Positions 34,991 to 46,989 of a stretch of 64,000 nt of DNA are shown piece by piece; within the stretch, counting starts at the first letter, position 1; the number at the start of each line of letters is the position of its first letter. This DNA comes from Welwitschia mirabilis (Eukaryota > Gnetophyta > Gnetopsida > Welwitschiales): NCBI GenBank assembly GCA_051453625.1, contig JBOZIK010000001.1:282465693-282529692 (forward strand), written 5' to 3'. Both the position numbers and the translations under genes were made by a program. The notes under the pieces were generated by a model. The model was not told the DNA's origin, searched no databases, and was given only the letters and a program-made list of their open reading frames with translations.

Positions 34991-36960
34991 GTTCTACTGT
35001 GTGAGATTCAACCTCGTCTTTTACCTTCACTATAGTAACAAGTGACATAGAGTCAAGATTGTGATGACTATAAAGGAAAGCATACTCATGGAAAAAAGAA
35101 TTGCATGAAAAACAAGGCACAATATGGGTTGGGGTTGAAAATATAAAATTATGTGAGGGTAAGTTAGGGGGTAGGGTAGAGAAAGTAACATTAATAAGTT
35201 ATAGGGAGAGGGGTATAGGTGAGAGCGTAACAACCCTAGCCCCTGAAAACGGAAGTGAGGGGTAGAAGCACTATGAGTTAGAAGGGTTGAATTGTTACCT
35301 CCCAAAAATTAGTTGGGTGGGTCATAAGGTGATAGGTCCTCCTCATTTATAATGTGGAATGTTACATTTGGAAGTGGAGAATACCCCCCTTAAACTGAAA
35401 TGAGGAGAAGCCATCAAAAAAGGTGGATTATATAGCATTCCACCATTTACATAAAATTGTGGACTATTGGAAAAGGAGCCTACATTAAAAAAATGATTTT
35501 TAGAAAGACTAAGGATGAAAGAGGCTGATGGGGAGGGAAAGCCACACCGGCAAGTGATGTGAAGGGTTGGCAAATGTGCATGTAGGGTGGCAAGCAGAAG
35601 GAGGCGTTGACCAAACGGTGTCTCGGCATAAGATCGCTCTCTGGCTGGCTTAGCAAATAAGAAGTGAGCATGGAAGAGCACCGTCGAAGAGCGGGGCGTC
35701 CATCTGAGTCCACTGTGTGGAATGCCTAAGAAGGCACAGTGATGAGCTGGGGCATGATGAAGAACCGATGGGCCAGCTCCTACTGAGCAACGAAGAGGGA
35801 GCGCCAGAGCAGTGGTGGATGGTCTCGCGAAGGGATAAAGGGTGCAAGCATGATTGGAGGACCGTGGAGCATGTCACCGCAGTAACATGAGAGTCCATGG
35901 ACACCAGCTCAGAGGGTGGAAACACACAAGCAGAAGAGAATGCGCTGTGGTGCAGGGCATAGAAGAGACATCCTACTGACAGTGGAGAGAATGCAGCATT
36001 ACATAGGACAGTCGGCAGGTGCAGTAGTTGGAAAGAATGATTAAGAGCCATGGACAGCGCAGGAGAGGGAGAGATCGAGGACGCTAGCAGAGAACGAGCA
36101 AACAGAAAGGTGAGAGCGAGTGGGAGAAGAGTTAACGACGGCAGCTGCTATTGCTGCAGGGACATCGTGGATGGTGGTGATGGCCTAAGCGAAGACTATG
36201 CGAGCACAAAGAGCATGCCAAAGCTGTGTTGAGAGGAAGGATGAGGAGGTTCGGCGGTTTGAGCACGCTGCGTGCCATGTGCCGAGCGAGTAAGGTGCCG
36301 TAAGAATTCCTGATCCAGCATTTGTGAGGGCAGATAGTGGGGTGGACATTGTGGGGAGGGATCATTCTTGGCACAGCGACACCATGAACAGAGGAGAGCA
36401 TGGCACCGTGAAACAGGGTTGAGAGTGGACAGTGGAGGAAGTACTGGGAGACTGATTTAAATGTGTGGGTTAAGGGTGGAGGGGATAATTTGGTTGAACA
36501 ATTCCGACGTGAGAGGGCAGGGATTGTGAGACAGGAAAATGGGGATGGAAATGGGTTGGTGAAGCCAGGGAAGTAGGAATAGGGGAAAGGAAATAAGAAG
36601 CAGGAGGGTGAGAGGGGAATTGAATATACTTAAAAAGAGGATACATGGAATCAGAAGATAGGGTGTGATACATAGGATTAGATAAAAGGGGAGGATAGGG
36701 GTATTTAGGAAATGGTCAATATTAGAAAAAAGGGGGTGGTGTTTAAAAAAGAAACTTGGTTTTGGAAGGTTTTTATAGGTATATTTAAGGGGAAATAGTG
36801 GAATTAAAAGGACTTGTTGAGGACGGGAAAGTGAAGCGAGAAAGGGTGGAGGAAGGGGAATTTGGGATAATAGGGGTGTTAATAGAGATGTAATGTAAAT
36901 TGGGGGTAGATATAGGGGTATGAATATTTGGATGTGGAGGTATATGTGACTGTTTTTAAT
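34991..36960 (-). other. Extra-long integrase-RT linker with GC-rich core
   Basis: Copia pol has a low-complexity linker between integrase and RT, usually a few hundred bases. Here it is about 1.9 kb. Its ends (36420-36960 and 34991-35400) are pyrimidine-rich on the coding strand and translate to Pro/Ser-rich sequence (for example FPSHPPASYFLSPIPTSLA at 36550-36640), as such linkers do. The core, about 35500-36420, is GC-rich, keeps many CpGs and is open in several frames on both strands, which is a composition effect and not evidence of a gene. I recognise no domain in any of those ORFs. Either the linker expanded or a foreign segment was inserted. Confidence 0.6.
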
Positions 36961-37990
36961 AATAGATTAAAAATTAGACATACTTTCTTTAACAAAAGTT
37001 ACAGCTCTAAAGTAATTCTTGTTCTTCCAAATCAAAATAACGAAAGGATTTAGAACTAAAATTATATCCTTAAAAATGCAAACTTGAACCTTTTCATCTA
37101 ATTTTTAATGATGTTGATCAGATACCTTTACATAGCAAAGTGAGCCACAAATTTTTAAATGAGAAATGTTTGGCTTATTTCCATACCTTAGCTGATATGG
37201 TCTTATGTTGCCCAAACTTTTGGAAGGTACTCCATTTAAGATATAGATAGCAATAGCACATGCTTCACTCTAAAGACATTATGTAAGATTCTTTGATTTA
37301 GAAGACATGTAGGCATTGTTATGATTGTTTGATTTTTGTCCTCTCTGCTACTCCATTTTGTTGTGGAGTATACGTTATAGTAGTTCGATAAACTATACCA
37401 TTATCTTTACAAAACTGCTTAAAATCATTTGACATAAGCTCTTTTTCTCTATCACTTATAATTTTTTTTCAAAGCATTTTCCTTTTGCATTTATACCATA
37501 TTCTTAAATACTTTGAACTATTCTAAAGTTTGGTCTTCAGTATGAAAGAAATAACCCCAACCTATTCTAGAGTAATCATCAATCATTACATAAAAATATC
37601 AACTTTTTCAAAACTCATTCTCTACATTGGATCACAGAGATTCATATGCACTAGATCTAGATAATTTGCAAATCTATGTCTAGGCTTTGCAAATGGTAAT
37701 TTCTTTGTCTTTTCTGTAACATAGATATGACAATTTATTGAACCAGGAAGAGAAAATTCAAACATACCTCATACAAGATCTCTTCTTTGCATTGTATTCA
37801 TAAATCCTAAATTAACATATCCTAATCTAAGGTTCTAAAGTCATGGATCTGATTTCATTATCATTATATAGTCGATATCCTTCCATATCTATAACTTATA
37901 CATTCTATTTCAAATCGTTGGGATTAATTCTATTTCTTTACCATCATATTTAGTAATTTTGTAGAAATAATTAATAAATTCTACTTTGTA
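36961..37990 (-). pseudogene. Copia-2 integrase remnant
   Basis: The minus strand shows a YTPQQNG then VAER-like block around 37340-37390, next AIAIYILNGVPSKSLGNIRP (about 37195-37250), NKPNISHLKICGSLCYVKV (about 37130-37190) and KLDEKVQVCIF (about 37075-37105). These are the C-terminal half of the copia integrase core and its W-x-G-x-K-P region. The first catalytic Asp region near 37700 is blurred. The frame shifts at least twice. Confidence 0.85.
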
Positions 37991-38321
37991 TCCTTTAGAA
38001 CAAAGTTGTACAGTATTTAATAGATTCTTATTCTAAGAAAGAATAAAATGGATATCAAAAATAGTATATGATCTACTTGTATTTATAGAAATATCTACAA
38101 ATCTAATTGTTGTGATGATAATCTTTGCACCTATACCAATGGTTACTTCTTCTTGATGTATACATACATCAATTAGCAAGGATTTTTTGCTAGTTACATG
38201 ATGACTACAACTTATATCCACATACAAGACATTATACAATTTTCTAAAGGTCGCTCATTAGATGTAAGATAGAAATTTTAATATTTATTCTCCTTAATGA
38301 AGAAAAAATTTTCATGATTTT
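37991..38321 (-). pseudogene. Copia-2 protease and pre-integrase remnant
   Basis: The open piece 38033-38239 starts with YVDISCSHHVTSKKSLL. This is the copia protease active-site stretch, where the family has D-S-G-C-S-x-H-M-T. The Ser-Gly after the catalytic Asp is replaced by Ile-Ser, so it is inactive. It continues with a VTIG-x-G block and DISINT, the pre-integrase region. Confidence 0.82.
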
Positions 38322-38421
38322 NNNNNNNNNNNNNNNNNNNNNNNNNNNNNNNNNNNNNNNNNNNNNNNNNNNNNNNNNNNNNNNNNNNNNNNNNNNNNNN
38401 NNNNNNNNNNNNNNNNNNNNN
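38322..38421. other. Assembly gap (100 N) with duplicated edges
   Basis: About 40 bp ending CATGATTTT precede the gap and recur at 38422-38463, so the two contigs overlap and were not merged. Confidence 0.9.
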
Positions 38422-40105
38422 AATCTTCATTCTCCTTAATGAAGAAAAATTTTTCATGATTTTCTTCTTCTTCTTCTTTAATATAATGTGCAAATTCTTT
38501 CTTCTGATGCTTTTGATTCAACCAATAATTTTATTCCATGTGATTTTCTGTTTTGTAATAATTACACCAATTTCTAGATCTGGTCGAATCTAATCTAGAT
38601 TTAATTCTTCCTTGACCTCATTCTTAATCATGATGATTTTGATCATCCAAATTGCTATTTGTTCGACCATGGTTATCATGAATACATCTTTGAATAATGA
38701 TTGTTCTTGATGCCAATTTTTATGTAAANNNNNNNNNNNNNNNNNNNNNNNNNNNNNNNNNNNNNNNNNNNNNNNNNNNNNNNNNNNNNNNNNNNNNNNN
38801 NNNNNNNNNNNNNNNNNNNNNNNNNNNNATCATCCCAATTTGCTATTTGTTCGACCACGATTATAGTGAATACATCTTTGATTAATGATTATTCTTGATG
38901 CCAATTTTTATGTGAAGATTTCATTGTACTTTTTTAGATCTAAAAAGCATTCGTTGCATATTCTTCATGTAACTAATTTGTTTGCTCAAAGGTTTTAAAA
39001 GTTCTAATAGCTTGACCATTATTAATTTGTCAATATCTTTACTTTCTTCTATTGCATATATGATAAGTTCATAGTTCCTCACAACTATTTAGAGAATATT
39101 TTCCATAATCTTTGATTCTTTAATGTTTTCTTCCCAAGTTCATAGTACATCTATAATCTCTTGAACATGATTAATATAATACTCAAGATAGTTAAACTCT
39201 TTTATGATAACAATCTCATATTTTCTAGTGAGAATTTGTAATCTCACCTTTCTTACTCAATATGATCCTTTTTACTCAATTTCAAGAGCTTTTCAAGCTT
39301 CCTTTGCATGTGTGTAACTCATAATCTTTGGAAATATTGTATCACTTATCCTTATCTAAAGNNNNNNNNNNNNNNNNNNNNNNNNNNNNNNNNNNNNNNN
39401 NNNNNNNNNNNNNNNNNNNNNNNNNNNNNNNNNNNNNNNNNNNNNNNNNNNNNNNNNNNNNTTTCCATAATCTTTGATTCTTTAATGTTTTCTTCCCAAG
39501 TTCATAGTGCATCTATAATATCTTCAACATGATTAATATAATACTCAAGATATTTAAACTCTTTTATGATAACAATCTCATATTTTCTAGTGAGAATTTG
39601 CAATCTCACATTTCTTACTCAATCTAATCCTTTTTACTCAATTTCAAGAGCTTCTCAAGCTTCTTTTGCATGTGTGTAACTCATAATCTTTGGAAAGATT
39701 GTATCACTTATCCTCATCTAAAGTACAAAAAATGTGCTAGCATTCTTGCATTCCATGGATGCAAGAGTTGTTGGATTTTTGATGTGATCGATTTCAATAG
39801 CCATCAAATCCTAAAGATTTTGGAAGATCAAGAACATCCTCATCTNNNNNNNNNNNNNNNNNNNNNNNNNNNNNNNNNNNNNNNNNNNNNNNNNNNNNNN
39901 NNNNNNNNNNNNNNNNNNNNNNNNNNNNNNNNNNNNNNNNNNNNNCCCTAAAGATTTTGGAAGATCAAGAACATCATCATCTTGATTTTTCAATAATCAT
40001 AATTTTCTCCTAAAAAGTAAGGAGTAAACGTGGATGTAGATTCAAAAGTACTAGCTTGAATTTCTTGTCATCTTGACTATTCAAGCTTCAACCAAAAATA
40101 ACTTA
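38422..40105 (-). pseudogene. Copia-2 gag remnant
   Basis: Minus-strand gag with three internal 100-N gaps (38729-38828, 39362-39461, 39846-39945). A degenerate zinc knuckle, WCNYYKTENHME, lies near 38545-38580; the second Cys is now Tyr. A Glu-rich tail (KEEEEENHEKFF) follows it toward the protease. The capsid part covers 38.95-40.0 kb but is fragmented, and 39099-39361 is repeated as 39462-39722, which is almost surely an assembly duplicate. Confidence 0.7.
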
Positions 40106-40118
40106 GGATCTAATACAA
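40106..40118 (-). promoter_or_regulatory. Copia-2 primer-binding site
   Basis: The minus strand reads TTGTATTAGATCC two bases after the LTR. This is the initiator-Met site TGGTATCAGAGCC with three changes. Confidence 0.78.
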
Positions 40119-40120
40119 AC

Positions 40121-40355
40121 TAAGAGAAACAATGAACTCATGAATTTAAGACAATTTTGTAGACAACTATATTGTGTGTATTTTCTTTATTATGATTTCA
40201 TTCATTATTAGATATAGATTAGTTATCCAAAAATCAAAAAGAGTGAATCAAGAAATTCCTCTTAAGAAAATCCTCAGGAAGTTATGAGAATAAAGGAAAT
40301 AGAATCATAATAGATTTGAAGTATAAAAGTAGGATGTTAACATCACATCCTATTA
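40121..40355 (-). repeat. Copia-2 5' LTR
   Basis: Begins TAAGAGAAACAA and ends CATCCTATTA, followed by GTTAC. Pairs with 33231-33470. Confidence 0.92.
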
Positions 40356-40360
40356 GTTAC

Positions 40361-40660
40361 TACTTGCCCTTTTAGGGTTTTATAGCACTAGTATCACCAA
40401 GAATTCATAAGATTTATATCAAGTGCCGTGCATCAATGATGCACTGGTGAGTAACACACTAGATCTACTTTAGATTTCTCCATTAAAATTGATATTTTAT
40501 TCTTAAATCTAATTTGAATCTAAAAAACCAATATCCTAATCCTATTCTTACTTTTAATCCTCTACTTGGCTTTGAAACATGGTGCATTAAAAATATGCCT
40601 TTATTGCGATTCCAAGACATGTAGATAATAGTCACCTTCTTCCTTTAAAAGATAATTATA
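40361..40660 (-). pseudogene. Probable 5' part of the split LINE (endonuclease N-terminus)
   Basis: This flank continues the sequence cut at 33230. On the minus strand MSWNRNKGI begins near 40640, in the place where L1-type ORF2 starts with a W-N-C-R-G block. About 290 bp here plus about 380 bp on the other side would give a normal endonuclease length. The similarity is weak and rests mainly on the position relative to the copia insertion. Confidence 0.4.
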
Positions 40661-42315
40661 TTCTCTAGATTTAATCTTTGCTAAGTAAAATGATGCAGGG
40701 GGAAGAAAAAATAGGTAAATATGCATTTTCTAATGAAATCTCCTTGTCTTTTACTTATGATTCCCTACAAATTATAGAAGTAAAGAAAGAGGGGAAAAAA
40801 GATGAAGAAAGAGAAGATAAGAGAAGCAAGATAAGTTAGAGATAAGAAGTGAATGTGAAAAATGAAGAAACTAGAAAGCATTCCATTTTTTAAATAAAAC
40901 GTAATATATCAGAGATCTAAAATGGCAAAATATCATGCTGAATACCATAGAAAGGACTAGAAAGGAAGTGTAAAAAATAGATAGTAGTGTTACTTGGGGG
41001 TATTAGCATCAACAAATTAAGAAAAAGAAATCCCAGATTCTAGCAAGAGTAAAAGGAAATCACAAAGGTCAAGTAAATACTTCATAATGGTTGAGATTAA
41101 TTTGGTCTAGATTGAGCCTTGAATGAAGAGGTCATATTACAAGAAATAAAAGTTTTATTTCTGATGTATTTTTTCATAAGTAAAACATATGGATTTTATG
41201 GCTTAATATGGTAAATGATTTAAAAAAATGAAATGTGGTGGATGAAAATGAGAATGAAGAATCCATGCATCCTATGAATAAAAGAGATCAATGAAACCTA
41301 GCTAATGGCCTAATCTGCTTTTATTTTGATTTATTTTATTAGATCTATAATTAAGAAATTAATGCAACATTAATAGTAAGCATTTATAACTCTAATGTAG
41401 TAGAATGTGTTATAAATGAATCGTTAGAGCTTCATTGCCATTAGGCATTTATAGCCTTGATGAAGTTAACTAAACCTAGTAATAACCATTTAAAAATATT
41501 ATGATTAAGATCTCAAGAATTTTTTATAAGCACAAGAGGGATCATTAGCTCATTATCCTAATAGAGAAGAAATCTCATACATTTAAATGCTTAACAAAGT
41601 TACAACATAAAAGCAGAAAAACCACCTTTTCCTTATAGTTTCCCTATTAGAAAGATTAAATAACTATAAACTTTAATTAAGAACTTCAAAATAAAGATAA
41701 CTCTATCTTAAAAATAAAAAATTTACTAGATCTCTATTCAAACTTTGAAAAGATAAAGCCTATTTTATTATTGAATTATCTAAAAAGATCATTAACTACG
41801 ATTACTGTGTCTCACAAATGCACAAGAAGATAGAAGGATAGATGATCAATCAATCTTGTGAATTTATATGAGGGTGTAAGGGGTGGATGATTAGTGATTT
41901 TAAACAAATAATATTTGTGGGATTATTAATCAAAAGAACACTATCAACTAGCTCATAATCTATTGAATATGAACTTGACCATTTTATAAGAAACTTTCCA
42001 AGGCAGAAATGTAAATCAACATTATGCAATAAAATCGTACCTCTTTTATTAAAAAGTTTTTCACCATATTTTAGATGAAGAGACTCGGTATTATGAAATA
42101 AATGATAAAAAAACACTCATTCATAGAATTCTCATTTGCAGGGAGTTTTTCATACGAATTTAAAATTAAAGATTTAAGGATGTATTTTACTCTTTTATTA
42201 AGATAAATGGAATGCATGAGAATATTATAATCTATGTGTTTAAAGTTAGAAATGATTTAAGCTATAATATTTTTATGCCTCTCCAATAACTCTAATAAGA
42301 CATCTCTTGAGAAGG
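40661..42315 (-). pseudogene. Athila-like relic with joined pol ends
   Basis: At 42150-42310 the minus strand reads LLELLERHKNIIA, stop, IISNFKHID, then MHSIYLNKRVK. This matches the start of Athila-type RT (L-x-x-x-K-x-x-I-x-W-x-I-x-D-x-K-G-I). Immediately downstream, 41850-42116 (88 aa open) gives FNKRGTILLHNVDLHF, LGKFLIKWSS and YELVDSVLLINNP, which matches the end of Athila/Tat integrase (V-L-L-Y-x-x-R-L and P-G-K-x-x-x-R-W-x-G-P-F). Nearly all of RT, RNase H and integrase is missing between them. The rest, 40.7-41.8 kb, aligns with 53.2-54.0 kb of the Athila-like element further right. Confidence 0.65.
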
Positions 42316-45300
42316 TATCATAGTCCAACTTCAAGAAGTACAAGTAATAATGTACCAAAGCATCAAAACAAAAATCCACAAATATCATAATTAACCATCC
42401 AAGAACTAAAAAAATAATAGCTACAAAAATTAGGTTTTCCTTAATGTATTAAAATACAAAACAAGTTTAGTCCAACATAGCTTTACTCAAAAAGATGATG
42501 GTTAAATGGTTTAAAATAAAAGCCATGTAGCTTTAAGCTCATGATCCCATGATAAATAAATCATAAACTTAGTTGCTGCACTAGGAAAATTAAAGTGCTA
42601 ACACTTGATCAGAAATTTGCAACAATCTTACATGGTAAAGGAACAACCAATAAATATGAATAATCATAGTCGTAGAGATCATAATATAGATTAATATGAT
42701 AATTAAGTAATTACAATAGTGCACAATAGCATGTCAAGGATAAAATTTTGTTTTAGGCTCAAATTTGTGCTAGAATTTAGTATCAGCTTAAAATAGAATT
42801 AATTAAATTTATACATAACTTAAAAAGGATTAACTTGCTCTAAACTAGAGCTAATCACGATAAAAATCACTTCTCTATAGGCGGTAGGAGTTAATGATAA
42901 GCTCAAAATTCAAGAAAAAAATCGCAAGTTGTGAGTTCTAAGGAGAACTAAATAATTAAGATAGATGGAAAAAAGAGAAAAATTTAATAATTATAGGTGT
43001 AGGAAACCGCATAGCAAATTAAACAAATGGGCCAAATGGAATCGCTGTGGGCCATGGGCTGTGAAAATTTACAACTAATTATAATAATTATAAAATATAA
43101 AAAAATTAAGTAAAATCCCATGAAGCCACTAGCTGCCATGCAAAGCCATAAAAAAGAATTTATTTTTATTAGCAATTAAAAAATTATGGGAAATTAGCTA
43201 GATTTCTGCCATACCGATATCTAAAGATAGGATAGCTACAGGAAAAGAAAATAACTTAAAAAAATTTGTAAGAAGCAGAAAGTCCACTAAGGTAGAAAGT
43301 AAAGGGACACTACAAAGGACTCGAACTTGGGCCTACCACATTTCCCCTTTGACATAAATAGTAACCTCTCATCATCAACAACTCCATAGGCCCAAAATAT
43401 AAGCAAAACATCACAACTTATAAGGATTGGACATGCCCCTATTGCATTGAAAAGATGTGATAATCTAATTTAAAGTTACAATAATAGATGAAGATAAAGG
43501 TTGTAAGGATATAAATCAATAAAACTCAGTTGAGATATGCTATTTGAAACGAAGTCCAAGGAGTCTTAAAAAAGAAGGAATACCTTAAGATGGTCAGCCA
43601 ATAATCATTGGAAATTATAAATCCTTAGAAATTTAAGAATTAACTGAGTAACAGTTAAAGATTAGACCAAAAAGAACTAATCCACTACACATGCTTTTAT
43701 ATAGAAAAGTGAAATAAGAGTCATAGCCATGTATTATAAATCCTTTAGTGAAAACAGGAAAAAATATTAAATAAGCTAAATACTTTGAAACATAATTAAC
43801 TACCAATAAGTCATATGAGTCCAAAATAGCTTATGAGATAACTTTTAAACTCATAGCATTATTAGGAAAAATAATCATGAACCATGATTAAATTTATTAA
43901 AGGCAAAGATATACGTCCAAAAATAGCTTAACATAAATGCTCAATGTCTTTAATTCTTTGTTTGAACAATCATAGTGCTAAATAATAAATACAAAAGTAT
44001 AACAGTTAAAAGAAATAAAAAATCATATCTATTTAAATATCAGATAAATCAAATGGCCATAGCCATGATACAAAAGTACATCCTTTTAGAGATTACAAAA
44101 GAGTAGGGCCCTAAAGCTAATAAAATTATAGGGATCTCTTACCCTTAGACACACTGAGGTACTAAATTGAATCTATGTATATATAGCCACAAGCCACATA
44201 GAAACACAAAAATTTGGAGATCATTCTAGCAATTAATAGCAACTATTGCTTTGCACCCAAACCAAGGCCTGCAAGTGCCCCAGATTCTACATGAAAGACA
44301 ATATAAAATAAGAACTATGATTACCATAATTCCTAGCATGACCCAAGTAGTAGGGAGAAAACATAGAAATGCAGCCAATACCACATAATAGAATTTACAT
44401 GAAAAGTACCTCACTCTTCTAAAACATAATACGATATACTAGCCACTAAAATTTCTTTTCCCATAATTAAGTATGTCCTAACTAGAAGGATGGAACTAGA
44501 AAAACACTCCCATGTCCAATAGAAGCCATAATACTGGGTTTTTCCCCTATGGCCTACATATACAATGCTTTGTCATGTAAATATATTTTATAACATCATC
44601 ATCCTTTATTTTATACCCTAACAATTTACTTCCATGGCCAATGAAAGCCCAATAGAGGCTTTACCCTCTGAAGTTTGAAAAACTAACTCCTCCAGCTAGA
44701 TTTCAATATATCCAACTCATGAAAAATCTTGTAAAGATAGAAATGGCTATTAATTTATAGTAATATAAGTTTCTACCAGAACTCCTAACAATATAATAGA
44801 ACTAGCCAAGATAATAATAAATAATCCAAAATAAAAAAGGATGTGATTAAGGCATTAAATTTAAATAAGTAATAGCTTCAAACAAATGAGAATCAATCAT
44901 AACATCAACCATTAAGATGTTAAGCACATAATGAAATCATGTAAGAGATAGAAACTTAAAATGGATNNNNNNNNNNNNNNNNNNNNNNNNNNNNNNNNNN
45001 NNNNNNNNNNNNNNNNNNNNNNNNNNNNNNNNNNNNNNNNNNNNNNNNNNNNNNNNNNNNNNNNNNTCACTCTTCTAAAACATAACAAGATATACTCCAC
45101 TAAATTTTTTTTCCCATAATTAAATATGTCCTAACTAAAAGGATGGAACTAGAAAAACACTCCCATGTCTAATAAAAGCTCCAACAGTGGGTTTTTCCCC
45201 TGTGACCTACATATACAATGCTTTATCATGTAAATATATTTTATAACATCATAATCCTTTATTTTATACCCTAACAGTTCACTTCCATGGCTAATGCAAG

Positions 45301-46668
45301 CCCAATAGAGGCTTTACCCTTTGAAGGTTGAAAAACTAACTCCTCCAGCTAGATTTTAAGATATCCAACTCATGAAAAATCTTGTAAAAAGAGAAATGGC
45401 TATTAATTTATAGTAACATAAGTTTCTATCAGAACTCCTAACAATATAATAGAACCATCCAAGATAATAATAAATAACCCAAAATAAAAAAGGATGTAAT
45501 TAAGGCATTAAATTTAAATAAGCAATAGCTTCAAACAAATAAGCATCAAGCATAACATCAACCATAAGATGTCAAGCACATAATGAAATTATGTAAGAGA
45601 TAGAAACTCAAAATGGACCATATAAGAGATGTAAGAAGATTGAAAATCATACATGCACTTTGAAGTTATAACTTCAAGTGAAATTCTTAACTCAATACTT
45701 AACTAACAAGACCTACTCCAAAAATGAGTAATTTAAACAAAGGAAGACTCTATTTATAAAAGAAGAGAGGACAATAAATTAACACAATAATATTTTCACA
45801 AGATCTTATTACTAAAGACTCCAAGAGCTTTAAGAAAATGGCTTAGACCTATTACCTTCTTTCCACTACATACTTGATTACTAAATAAAGCTACATAATT
45901 TAAATCATTATATTAATATAATTTAAATCTCATTAACTAGAGAGGTGAAACTTCAATGCCAATTTAAAAATCATAGATATTCATAGTAGAATTAAAATCT
46001 TATGACTTGACTATAAGCAAAATAAATAAAAAGTTGGCTAGCATGATAAATATTTTGACTTAAACATTTGGCAGTTGAAATATAATAAATCAGCTATTAA
46101 ATAATCAATTGGTTCTATAATATAATATTTATTCTTATCTAAATCTTTTTGTTATAGCCTTATGCATCTAATCCTTAGGACTTTGTAAAAATCTGGACAA
46201 GACAATTCTTTTCCCTTAAGAAGTTTCCTCTTGAAAANNNNNNNNNNNNNNNNNNNNNNNNNNNNNNNNNNNNNNNNNNNNNNNNNNNNNNNNNNNNNNN
46301 NNNNNNNNNNNNNNNNNNNNNNNNNNNNNNNNNNNNNTACATACTTGACCACTAAATAAAGCTACATAATTTAAATCATTATACTAATATAATTTAAATC
46401 TCATTAACTAAAGAGGTAAAACGTCAATGCCAAATCATAGATATTCATAGTAGAATCAAAATCTTATGACTTGACTATAAGCAAAATACATAAAGAGTTG
46501 GCTAGCATAATAAATATTTTAACCTAAACATCTGGTAGTTGAAATATAATAAATCATCTATCAAATAATCAATTGGTTCTATAATATAATAGTTATTCTT
46601 ATCTAAATCTTTTTGTTATAGCCTTATGTGCCTAATCCTTAGGACTTTGTAAAAATCTAGATAAGACA
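42316..46668 (-). repeat. Gypsy-2 3' LTR (with assembly duplications)
   Basis: Aligns with 61580-62478 and 63745-64000 (for example ATTAACCATCCAAGAACTAA with ATTAACTACCCAAAAACCAA, and AAATGGTTTAAAATAA in both). It ends at AGATAAGACA, next to a polypurine tract. Two 100-N gaps (44967-45066 and 46238-46337) have matching edges: 44408-44966 equals 45067-45625 and 45870-46237 equals 46338-46702 at about 93 percent by eye. The real length is near 3.2 kb. Small ORFs within it are background. Confidence 0.85.
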
Positions 46669-46684
46669 ATTCTTTTTCCTTAAG
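46669..46684 (-). promoter_or_regulatory. Gypsy-2 polypurine tract
   Basis: The minus strand reads AAGGAAAAAGAAT, directly before the LTR start TGTCTTATC. Confidence 0.7.
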
Positions 46685-46689
46685 AAGTT

Positions 46690-46900
46690 CCCTCTCGAAA
46701 ACTTTTAAGAACTTTAGGTATCCATTGCAAGGTGTCTATTTTAGACTTCCATGTAGCTTCTATTTGTGTTTGGCCTAAACATTGCACCTTGTAAAACTGG
46801 AGGCTTTTACCTTTTAGTTTAACTTATTATTTGATCTAAAATTTTAACTACTTGAGCTTTGAAAATGAAATTAGGTTGAATACTTACTTTCTATGGTAGA
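46690..46900 (-). pseudogene. Gypsy-2 chromodomain
   Basis: The minus strand gives a VVKILDQ block, then in a shifted frame YKVQCLGQTQIEATWKS and IDTL. This fits the chromodomain pattern x-I-L-D-x-R then Y-L-V-x-W-x-G-x-x-x-x-x-A-T-W-E. The first aromatic and the W of the W-E pair remain, while the tryptophan of V-x-W has become cysteine. It would direct integration to methylated histone H3 in a live element. Confidence 0.75.
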
Positions 46901-46989
46901 ATAACCTTTGATGCGTCTGCTAAATATTTTTGTAACAAAGAGACATGAAATACACTATGAAGTGTTGATAATTATGGTAGAAAATCCAA

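Larger units (their letters stand above)
33231..40355 (-). mobile_element. Ty1-copia element 2, complete but dead, inserted in the LINE
   Basis: About 7.1 kb on the minus strand, with short LTRs (about 240 bp), a perfect target duplication, PBS, gag, protease, integrase, a very long linker, RT and RNase H in the copia order. The LTRs agree at about four-fifths of positions by eye. Every domain has stops or frameshifts. Four 100-N gaps in the gag-protease part carry duplicated edges. The lineage cannot be fixed from sight; short LTRs and NGYLEEEVYVEQPQGF fit the Tork/Ale-type plant copias. Confidence 0.9.

Noticed and set aside
35343-36401. Overlapping open frames on both strands, one of 133 codons, as a possible captured gene
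   Set aside because: GC-rich DNA lacks stop codons by chance in several frames at once. None shows a domain, and they fall in a copia linker. Kept as a composition finding, not as genes.
44408-45625. Long direct repeat as a real tandem duplication in the LTR
   Set aside because: The copies meet exactly at a 100-N gap, as in many other places, so an assembly overlap is the simpler reading.
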